Assembly: GCF_001894885.1 (NCBI RefSeq)
Contig: NZ_BCXB01000013.1
Span: forward strand, 1 to 64,000
Source of the DNA: Rhodococcus marinonascens NBRC 14363
GTDB lineage: Bacteria > Actinomycetota > Actinomycetes > Mycobacteriales > Mycobacteriaceae
DNA length: 64,000 nucleotides
Direction of reading: 5' to 3'
Below the pieces are notes generated by a model. The model ran no database searches. It was not told the DNA's origin and saw nothing but the letters and a program-made list of their open reading frames with translations. Positions within the stretch are counted from its first letter, which is position 1; each line of letters starts with the position of its first letter. The position numbers and the translations under genes are program-made. This document shows, piece by piece, positions 56,829 to 64,000 of this stretch.

Positions 56829-57203
56829 TCAGCCCCAATGCCTTCCGCGAATGCCGCCGTCGTCGCCGTTTGCGAGCAACACGATGGCGCCGATCGCGTA
56901 CAGCACCAGGAACAGCAGCAGAAGTCCACCGAAGATCCACAGCGAGATCTGGCCCAGTCGGCGGACCCGGTCGGACGCATCCTGCGCCCCGGCGACGTCA
57001 CCGCTGGCCCACAGTGGGTACACGTTGAACGCATGGGTGAAGGCCGAGAAGGCGAGCGGCCAGAAGAAGATGAGCGAGGTGACCGCCCAGCCCGCGTTGC
57101 TCGCGGGCCGCAGCGCAGCGGCGACCCGGTTGGTTGCGCCAGCCGGCGTAGCGGGTGATTCAGGGGGTTCGGTCGGCGTCGGATCATTGGTAGGAGAAGA
57201 CAT
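56829..57203 (-). CDS. CD225/dispanin-family membrane protein
   Basis: Product 124 residues. Proline-rich N-terminus (residues 1-25), then WAVTSLIFFWPLAFSAFTHA and the cytoplasmic loop LWASGDVAGAQDASDRVRRL, then a second helix SLWIFGGLLLLFLVLYAIGA. The helix-loop-helix with the A-S-D-(R/K)-(V/A) loop is the CD225/dispanin pattern. Function in bacteria unknown. ATG 57203 with AGGAG upstream. Confidence 0.8.
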   Translation of the reverse strand: MSSPTNDPTPTEPPESPATPAGATNRVAAALRPASNAGWAVTSLIFFWPLAFSAFTHAFNVYPLWASGDVAGAQDASDRVRRLGQISLWIFGGLLLLFLVLYAIGAIVLLANGDDGGIRGRHWG

Positions 57204-57538
57204 TGAGGCACTCCTGACGTGAGATTTCCGCAGTTCACGTTGTGTTTCTCTGTGAAGAGGAACTGGAATTCAAGAGTACGTCAGTTCCGGTGCGCTCGAG
57301 CGTCGATCGCCACCCGCGCACTGCCGCCGGACTTCCCACTGCCCGGTCTCGGCTCTCGACCGGCCGACTGCAAGATCGTACAAATCGCGATCTTGTTACC
57401 GGCCACCAACTCCAGGATTCGGGAGTGGCGGCAGTTCATCCGCGCGGCGCCTTGCGTCAGCTCGCGCCGTCTTCAGCTGCAGATAGAAAGGGTTACGTGA
57501 GTTGCCCTCCAGGTTGAGTGGAATGTCCAGGCTCGCGA
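57204..57538. other. Intergenic region without a supported gene
   Basis: Between the CD225 gene and the GIY-YIG gene I see no supported coding sequence; only an 8-bp hairpin near 57371-57395. Confidence 0.5.
57371..57395 (-). terminator. Hairpin downstream of the GIY-YIG gene
   Basis: CAAGATCG (57371-57378) and CGATCTTG (57388-57395) pair perfectly around a nine-base loop, about 145 bases beyond the GIY-YIG stop. Confidence 0.3.
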
Positions 57539-58012
57539 TCAGGCGTTCTTCCATCCCCAGGGTTCAGCGTGCTCGACCCACGATACGAGTGCGTTCTCAG
57601 ACATCCACTGGGAGAGCAGCATCTCGCCTGTGACGAAGGTATACCGCGAACCTGAACCGACCCGACGGAGCTCGACGCCAATCTCCTCTGCCAGCAAGCA
57701 ACCGAGCGTCAGCCTCAGAGTCGAACCGGCGGCGTTCCCCATGTAGTGCGTCTTGATCCTGCTCCGAAGATTCTGTTTGCTCGGAGGCTTCCCGTTGGTC
57801 GGTGGTCGTGAAGGGCTTATTCCGGTGTAGAGCAACGTCAGCCCCTCATTGACGATGCATCTGGACGTCTCGATCCCAGCGGGTAGCTTGCGGAACCACC
57901 AGCCATAGACACCTGGCAGGGTGGGGATCCGGCACGAGTCGCGCAGCACTTCTTCGCGCGTGTGTGGTGCGGCCGCCAGGTACTGCGCTGTCTCATCAAG
58001 CATGGTGCTCAT
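57539..58012 (-). CDS. GIY-YIG nuclease-superfamily protein
   Basis: Product 157 residues. GVYGWWFRKLP stands for the first half (GIY) and LLYTGISPSRPPT for the second (YIG); NLRSRIKTHYMGNAAGSTLR carries the conserved arginine and tyrosine, and an acidic residue in LLAEEIGVELRR could be the metal ligand. The domain fills the whole protein, so it is a stand-alone member. Downstream of rmlC on the same strand, 88 bases away; no link in function to rhamnose is evident. Confidence 0.8.
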   Translation of the reverse strand: MSTMLDETAQYLAAAPHTREEVLRDSCRIPTLPGVYGWWFRKLPAGIETSRCIVNEGLTLLYTGISPSRPPTNGKPPSKQNLRSRIKTHYMGNAAGSTLRLTLGCLLAEEIGVELRRVGSGSRYTFVTGEMLLSQWMSENALVSWVEHAEPWGWKNA

Positions 58013-58100
58013 TCGAGCATCTTGGCATGCAGGACCGACACCCTGGAATCGTATGGCTCTAGGTTCAGAGCCGTACTCAGGTCACCACGACCAGACCTCA

Positions 58101-58685
58101 CTAACCGAATTTCGGTAACACGCCCGCGTCCAGGGCTTGCTTCAGAGACGGTGCGGCCAAGTCTTTCTCGGACAGCTGGAAGGTCAGCGGGGTGTCGTCC
58201 CGGCCCACCGTGGGCCAGTCGATTCCCAGGTCGGGATCGAGTGGGTGGACGTCGTGATCGAGTGCGGGGGTGTATTCGATCGAACACAGATACATCACGG
58301 TGGATGCGTCCTCGAGTGACAGGATCGCGTGGCCGAGGCCTGCAGGCAGGTAGACGGCGCGCCGCGCGACGTCGTCGATGAGCACGGAATCCCACTGCCC
58401 GAACGCGGGCGACCCGACTCGCAGGTCGACGATGACGTCGAGGAAGGCGCCCTTGACGCAGGTGACGTATTTCGCCTGCCCGGGCGGACTCTCGGTGAAG
58501 TGGATGCCGCGCAGCACACCGGCGGCCGACACGGAGCAGTTGGCCTGCGCGAGATCGAGACTGTGTCCCACGGCGGCCTCGAACTTGGAACCCTTGAACC
58601 ATTCGAGGAACACGCCGCGGTCGTCGCCGAACTGCCGCGGGGTGATCTCCCAGGCGCCTGGGACTTTCAGTTCCCGATATTCCAC
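58101..58685 (-). CDS. rmlC: dTDP-4-dehydrorhamnose 3,5-epimerase RmlC
   Basis: Epimerises C3 and C5 of dTDP-4-keto-6-deoxyglucose in dTDP-L-rhamnose synthesis. Product 194 residues, mycobacterial RmlC is 202. Cupin blocks: RGVFLEWFKGSKFEAAVG, GVLRGIHFTESPPGQAKYVT (catalytic His in RGIHF), VDLRVGSPAFGQWDSVLIDD and YLPAGLGHAILSLED. GTG 58685 lies one base after the rmlA stop; the frame beyond it is antisense to rmlA coding and not needed. Rhamnose forms the linker of arabinogalactan to peptidoglycan. Confidence 0.94.
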   Translation of the reverse strand: MEYRELKVPGAWEITPRQFGDDRGVFLEWFKGSKFEAAVGHSLDLAQANCSVSAAGVLRGIHFTESPPGQAKYVTCVKGAFLDVIVDLRVGSPAFGQWDSVLIDDVARRAVYLPAGLGHAILSLEDASTVMYLCSIEYTPALDHDVHPLDPDLGIDWPTVGRDDTPLTFQLSEKDLAAPSLKQALDAGVLPKFG

Positions 58686-58686
58686 G

Positions 58687-59562
58687 TCACCAGTCCTTGC
58701 CGCGCTCGAGGAGCTCGAGGAGGTAGTCGCCGTATCCCGACTTTCCGAGAGTTTCAGCGCGGGAGCATAATTCGTCGTCGGTGATGTATCCGCGCCGCCA
58801 CGCGACCTCTTCGGGGACGCCAATCTTTAGCCCCTGTCGGTGTTCGAGAGTGCGCACGAAATTCGATGCCTCCAGCAACGAATCGACGGTGCCGGTGTCG
58901 AGCCAGGCGGTACCGCGGGGCAGCACCTCGACCTTCAGGCGCCCGGCCTGCAGGTAGGCCCGGTTGATGTCGGTGATCTCGTATTCACCACGGTCCGACG
59001 GCGTCAACGACCGCGCGATCGACACGACGTCGTTGTCGTAGAAGTAGAGGCCGGGAATCGAGAAGTGCGACTTCGGCGTGGCGGGCTTCTCCTCGATGGA
59101 AATCGCCCTGCCGGTGTCGTCGAATTCGACCACACCGTAGGAACTGGGATCGGACACCCGGTAGGCGAACACGGCGCCCCCGTCGATGTTCTCGAAGCGG
59201 TTGAGCCGGGAACCTAGCCCTGGACCGTAGAAGATGTTGTCGCCGAGCACGAGGGACACCGACTCGTTGCCGATGTGGTCGGCGCCGAGCGTAAATGCTT
59301 GCGCCAGACCGTTCGGCTCCTCCTGCACCACGTACGTGAGGTTCACGCCGAACTGGGAACCGTCTCCGAGCAGCAGGCGAAACTGCTCGGCGTCGTGTGG
59401 AGTGGTGATCACGAGGATGTCCCGGATGCCGGCCAGCATGAGGGTGGAGAGCGGGTAGTAGATCATCGGCTTGTCATAGACCGGGACCAGCTGCTTGCTC
59501 ACTGCGAGAGTGATCGGGTGCAGCCGGGACCCTGTGCCGCCCGCCAGGATGATTCCGCGCAT
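58687..59562 (-). CDS. rmlA: Glucose-1-phosphate thymidylyltransferase RmlA
   Basis: First step of dTDP-rhamnose synthesis. Product 291 residues (Rv0334 is 288). Nucleotide-binding start [18 protein letters not shown], sugar-phosphate region [20 protein letters not shown], metal Asp in [13 protein letters not shown], and [40 protein letters not shown]. Divergent from rmlB with a 63-base gap. Grouping of rmlA with B and C differs from M. tuberculosis, where rmlA is separate. Confidence 0.95.
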   Translation of the reverse strand: MRGIILAGGTGSRLHPITLAVSKQLVPVYDKPMIYYPLSTLMLAGIRDILVITTPHDAEQFRLLLGDGSQFGVNLTYVVQEEPNGLAQAFTLGADHIGNESVSLVLGDNIFYGPGLGSRLNRFENIDGGAVFAYRVSDPSSYGVVEFDDTGRAISIEEKPATPKSHFSIPGLYFYDNDVVSIARSLTPSDRGEYEITDINRAYLQAGRLKVEVLPRGTAWLDTGTVDSLLEASNFVRTLEHRQGLKIGVPEEVAWRRGYITDDELCSRAETLGKSGYGDYLLELLERGKDW

Positions 59563-59611
59563 ATGCGCAGTGTTCCAGTGTTCGTTGCGGATAGAAACTC
59601 GGACGCGCCAC

Positions 59612-59617
59612 TAAGCT
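59612..59617 (+). promoter_or_regulatory. Candidate -10 element for leaderless rmlB
   Basis: TAAGCT ends eight bases before ATG 59626. It fits TANNNT and no Shine-Dalgarno sequence lies in between; the in-frame GTG at 59620 would be too close. Confidence 0.4.
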
Positions 59618-59619
59618 AG

Positions 59620-60630
<1,011 letters not shown>

Positions 60631-60677
60631 GTGGGTGAACGGCGAGGCGTGATCGGCTGAGGCCGGGTCTGCCATCG

Positions 60678-61661
60678 CTACGACGGTGCTGGCACCCGCG
60701 AGTCTTCACGGACGAGTGCGTTGCGCAGGACCCGCGACCCGGAGAGGGCGGCGACGAGTCCGGCGAACACCTCGCACAGGGTGAAGATCAAGCGCGAGGC
60801 TAGGGCAAGCCCGAGTGCGACGCCGCTGTCCATGAACGGGGAGAGAGCCGCGACGATGACGGCCTCGCGCACCCCGATTCCGGACGGTGCGATGACCACC
60901 AGCACGCCGGCGACCATACCGAGCGCGAGGGCGCCGATGCACCGCATGAGGGTGCCTGCCTCGAATCCTGCAGAACTGGACGCCAGCAACCACAGGTGGA
61001 TGCCGTAGAGCACCCAGCTGATGGCGCACCACCCAAGGGCCAGCGCGATCTTGGGCATGGCCAACTGCCTCTGCAGCGGCCCACGGCGCAGGATCCGCAA
61101 CGCCAGGTTCACCAGGCGGGTGAGGACGGGCGGGTAGCAGCAGATGAGAGCAACCGGAACGAGCGCGATCACCGCGACCGCTGCGAAAGTGCTGATCTGG
61201 AACAGGGCAGGCAGAGCAAGCAGGCCCACGACTAGTGCCGACGTAATGCTCAGACCGACAGTGACGAGCACGGCGACGAATCCGTTGGCCCGCGATACCC
61301 CGGCCCGGCGCACGAGTTCGGTCTGCAGGACGAAGGCCCACACACTGCCGGGCAAGTACTTGCCGAGTTGACCGACCAGGTAGCAGCGGGCGGCGTCGAA
61401 CGCGGGTATCGGGTGCTCGAGGGCGCCAAGCGCGTGCTGCCACGCCCGCACCGCGGCGCCCATTCCGAGGAAGACGAACACGGCGGAGACAGCGAGCGCC
61501 CACCAGTCCAGGTTCGTGATCGTGTTCCGGACCTCACTCCACTGCGACTTCACCGCGACGCCGACGGCCACCACGATCGCGAGGGTGACGAGACCGCGCA
61601 CCGCATTCATCAGGAGGGTTCGGCCGTCGCGTGTTGGGGTGGCTCGAGGCTCGACGCTCAC
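60678..61661 (-). CDS. Flippase-like (UPF0104/LPG synthase TM) membrane protein
   Basis: Product 327 residues with eight or nine membrane helices. Family block YLVGQLGKYLPGSVWAFVLQ, then APSGIGVREAVIVAALSPFM with the conserved glycine-arginine turn. This domain is found in lysyl-phosphatidylglycerol synthases and in proteins thought to move lipid-linked sugars; no catalytic domain is attached. GTG start. Its place beside rml genes fits envelope glycan export, by inference. Confidence 0.82.
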   Translation of the reverse strand: MSVEPRATPTRDGRTLLMNAVRGLVTLAIVVAVGVAVKSQWSEVRNTITNLDWWALAVSAVFVFLGMGAAVRAWQHALGALEHPIPAFDAARCYLVGQLGKYLPGSVWAFVLQTELVRRAGVSRANGFVAVLVTVGLSITSALVVGLLALPALFQISTFAAVAVIALVPVALICCYPPVLTRLVNLALRILRRGPLQRQLAMPKIALALGWCAISWVLYGIHLWLLASSSAGFEAGTLMRCIGALALGMVAGVLVVIAPSGIGVREAVIVAALSPFMDSGVALGLALASRLIFTLCEVFAGLVAALSGSRVLRNALVREDSRVPAPS

Positions 61662-61957
61662 AATCGACCACCCCTCACGTCAGTGCGCTGCGACGTGCAG
61701 TGCGCCCTACGACGATAGCAATCAGGGAGTGCAGATCCGGCGAGTGGAACTCCTCTCCGACGGGAGAGTAGAGTCCGCTCGGTCGAATGTGAACACCAAG
61801 CCCCGCCTTATGTGCGGGCCGACGAAGTGCGGTGCACCGTCGCGAACACCGTCGGGTCGCACTGTCGGCCGCGATAATTCCTCGTCCGAGGCGCAGTGTC
61901 GCGCCGGACGAACACCTAGTGGCATCGGCGTCCCCGCGCCGTGCGAACGGAGTTTTG

Positions 61958-63460
61958 ATGTCAGTACGACACCCCGACACACTTCCCGACGAAGGGTCGG
62001 TGCGTGCCGCGCTGAGATCTCCACGCAGGCTGAAGACCGAGGCACTTGCCGGTGTCGTGGTCGCGCTTGCGCTCATTCCGGAGGCGATCTCGTTCTCCAT
62101 CATCGCCGGTGTAGATCCCCGGGTGGGGTTGTTCGCCTCCTTCACCATGGCCGTGACCATCGCCTTCGTGGGTGGACGTCCCGCGATGATCTCGGCCGCG
62201 ACCGGGGCGATCGCCCTGGTGGTGGCGCCGCTGTCTCGGGAATACGGCCTGGACTATCTCATCGCCGCAGTGCTGCTGGCAGGGGTGCTGCAGATCGTCC
62301 TGAGCCTGGTCGGAGTGGCGAAACTGATGCGGTTCATCCCGCGCAGCGTCATGACCGGATTCGTCAACGCCCTCGCGATCCTGATCTTCACCGCTCAGTT
62401 GCCCCACCTGATCGACGTGCCCGCGCTGGTCTACCCGATGGTCGCTGTCGGACTGCTGATCATGGTGTTCCTGCCCAGATTCACCAAGGCAGTTCCCGCG
62501 CCCTTGGTGGCCATCGTGCTGTTGACAGTCGCTACGGTCGTGTTCGCGCTAAACGTCCCGAACGTCGGTGACGAGGGCGAACTCCCCTCAAGCCTGCCCT
62601 CCTGGCTCATCCCGGACGTGCCGATGAACTTGGACACGCTGTCGATCATCGCCCCCTATGCCCTGGCGATGGCGCTGGTCGGGCTGCTCGAATCGTTGAT
62701 GACGGCGAAACTCGTCGACGACATCACCGACTCGCATTCGGACAAGACGCGGGAGGGCTGGGGTCAGGGGGTCGCGAACCTGGTCACTGGACTGTTCGGT
62801 GGCATGGGCGGGTGCGCGATGATCGGCCAGACCATGATCAACGTGAAGGTTTCCGGTGCCCGCACCCGGATCTCGACGTTCCTCGCGGGAGTATTTCTCC
62901 TGGTGTTGGTGGTCGGATTGGGCGACGTTGTCGCACTGATTCCGATGGCAGCCCTGGTCGCGGTCATGATCATGGTCTCGGTCGGCACCATGGACTGGCA
63001 CAGCATCACACCGAAAACGCTGCGGCGGATGCCCCGGAGCGAGACGACGGTGATGCTCGCGACGGTCGCCGTGACCGTCGTCACCCACAACCTGGCCTAC
63101 GGGGTCTTCGTCGGCGTCGTCACCGCGATGGTGCTCTTCGCCCGCCGGGTTGCTCACCTGACCGAGGTCGTCGACATCGCACACCCCGACGACGACACCC
63201 GGGTCTATGCGGTGCGCGGGGAACTCTTCTTCGCCTCGAGCAACGATCTGATCTACCAGTTCGACTATGTCGGGGATCCGCAGAACGTGGTGATCGACAT
63301 GTCCGGCTCACACATCTGGGATGCCTCCACGGTGGCCACGCTCGACGCGATCACCACCAAGTATGCGTCCAAGGGAAAGAACGTCGAGATCGTCGGTCTC
63401 AACTCGGCCTCCGCAGACCGTCACGTACGACTGAGCAGCCGGATGGGCGCCGACCATTAG
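61958..63460 (+). CDS. SulP-family anion transporter with STAS domain
   Basis: Product 500 residues. Multispan SulP domain: LAGVVVALALIPEAISFSII, IAGVDPRVGLFASFTMAVTI, GGRPAMISAATGAIALVVAP and FGGMGGCAMIGQTMINVKVSG (family signature). C-terminal STAS domain from about residue 415 (YAVRGELFFASSNDLIYQFD, VVIDMSGSHIWDASTVATLD). Substrate (sulphate, bicarbonate or other) cannot be told from the sequence. ATG 61958 with GGAG upstream; the frame to 61832 is a shadow. Confidence 0.9.
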   Translation: MSVRHPDTLPDEGSVRAALRSPRRLKTEALAGVVVALALIPEAISFSIIAGVDPRVGLFASFTMAVTIAFVGGRPAMISAATGAIALVVAPLSREYGLDYLIAAVLLAGVLQIVLSLVGVAKLMRFIPRSVMTGFVNALAILIFTAQLPHLIDVPALVYPMVAVGLLIMVFLPRFTKAVPAPLVAIVLLTVATVVFALNVPNVGDEGELPSSLPSWLIPDVPMNLDTLSIIAPYALAMALVGLLESLMTAKLVDDITDSHSDKTREGWGQGVANLVTGLFGGMGGCAMIGQTMINVKVSGARTRISTFLAGVFLLVLVVGLGDVVALIPMAALVAVMIMVSVGTMDWHSITPKTLRRMPRSETTVMLATVAVTVVTHNLAYGVFVGVVTAMVLFARRVAHLTEVVDIAHPDDDTRVYAVRGELFFASSNDLIYQFDYVGDPQNVVIDMSGSHIWDASTVATLDAITTKYASKGKNVEIVGLNSASADRHVRLSSRMGADH

Positions 63461-63469
63461 GCGTCGATC

Positions 63470-63720
63470 CGAGTCGTCGAGGCCAGTGCAGGGCTACGAG
63501 TGCGTCCGCAAGTCCCGGATACCCCGGATACCCCGGATACCCCGGGTCCTCGGCGGGGACTTTCTCGATGCTCTTACGGGCGGCCGCTTTGCGATTCTGC
63601 GCCAGATCGACCTGCGCGCGTTGGAGTAGCGCTCGGTGCCTCACCTCCGGTCCTCGACTGCGGAGGCGAAGCGCCTCCTTGAAATTCTCGCGTGCGACGT
63701 GTGCTAACCACGGCGGTGCA
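63470..63720 (-). pseudogene. TPR-like protein fragment, frame-broken
   Basis: The minus strand reads LAHVARENFKEALRLRSRGP, EVRHRALLQRAQVDLAQNRK and AAARKSIEKVPAEDPGYPG in one frame (about 63704 to 63518), the layout of helix pairs of tetratricopeptide-type repeats. Upstream the same theme seems to continue in another frame (QLLNLLAGEERHPQERLRQH near 63800-63730), suggesting a frameshift. The PGY tandem repeat interrupts the next helix. Either a pseudogene or the end of a gene that continues beyond the window. Confidence 0.4.
63514..63545 (+). repeat. 9-bp tandem repeat (CCCGGATAC)
   Basis: Three units at 63514, 63523 and 63532 plus a partial fourth. On the minus strand each encodes Gly-Tyr-Pro within the TPR-like fragment, keeping frame. 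Confidence 0.9.
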
Positions 63721-64000
63721 CGGGAGTTGGTCGCCGATGTGCTGCCGGAGGCGTTCCTGGGGGTGACGTTCCTCTCCTGCCAGGAGGTTCAGGAGTTGTG
63801 GTCGAGCTGACGACAGTTCGGGAATCGCCATGACCTGCGAAACTAGTGACTCGTCGGGATACCGGCGGATTTGTCTCGGGATAGCGCAGCAGGGAGACCG
63901 ACAACTGCGGAGCATGGGTATCGCGATTTTCCGTATGTGGTTGTTATTCAATCGGGTTCGACGCTGGCGGCTTGCTCGATCGTGGTGGTCACCGAGACAA

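Larger units (their letters stand above)
63461..64000. other. Right-edge region with a decayed TPR-like fragment
   Basis: No intact gene. The minus strand holds a TPR-like fragment (next entry) and further unexplained sequence to the window edge. Confidence 0.45.

Overview
The window is high-GC actinobacterial chromosome. It carries an almost complete mycolyl-arabinogalactan cell-wall locus of the Corynebacteriales: glf, glfT2, PAP2 phosphatase, ubiA, aftB, antigen 85 genes, Rv3802c-type lipase, fadD32, pks13, accD4, emb, aftA, dprE2, dprE1 and gtrA. Gene order follows Mycobacterium tuberculosis Rv3809c to Rv3789, but with two emb genes instead of three, an MspA-type porin and several insertions. 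This pattern fits a Rhodococcus (or close Nocardiaceae) best; the genus is an inference from gene content and synteny, not from a marker gene.

Layout. 1-2.5 kb: a minus-strand, translationally coupled cassette that looks like a type VII secretion substrate module (SAV_915-like protein, EspC-like protein with a YxxxD tail, a 369-residue protein with a WXG-like N-terminus and glycine-rich hydrophobic C-terminus, a two-helix membrane protein, and the first codons of a paralogue). 2.6-9.1 kb: galactan and arabinan assembly (glf, glfT2, PAP2, ubiA, aftB). 9.5-15.6 kb: three tandem mycolyltransferases, the last with LGFP repeats, a DUF732 lipoprotein and the cutinase-like lipase. 15.7-25.5 kb: an F420-type oxidoreductase, then fadD32-pks13-accD4, the mycolic acid condensation machinery. 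25.4-26.5 kb: an AbiEi-like gene flanked by two related palindromes. 26.7-41.0 kb (minus): dprE1-dprE2-aftA, a small membrane protein, a large membrane protein and two Emb arabinosyltransferases, with the porin on the plus strand among them. 41.1-46.2 kb: gtrA, PIN protein, HSL-type esterase, HtrA-like protease, enoyl-CoA hydratase, SRPBCC protein.

46.3-53.1 kb looks like an acquired and decayed island: IS110 and IS30 remnants, an AT-richer secreted protein, a 24-bp minisatellite, and a mercury resistance locus (merB, merA, an ArsR-type merR, a 49-residue vicinal-cysteine peptide and a polytopic membrane protein), ending in a DUF6262-like remnant. 53.2-64 kb: hemophore-like protein, PrrA/PrrB-type two-component system, unknown proteins, dTDP-rhamnose genes rmlC, rmlA and rmlB (the rhamnosyl linker of the same cell wall), a GIY-YIG protein, a flippase-like membrane protein, a SulP transporter and a decayed TPR-like fragment.

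How it works together: rmlABC supply the linker sugar; glf and glfT2 build galactan; ubiA, the PAP2 phosphatase, dprE1 and dprE2 make decaprenyl-phospho-arabinose; aftA, the Emb proteins and aftB build arabinan; fadD32, accD4 and pks13 make mycolate; the antigen 85 proteins attach it; the porin crosses the finished layer. Many of these genes have a TANNNT hexamer 6-8 bases before the start codon and no clear ribosome site, suggesting leaderless transcripts.
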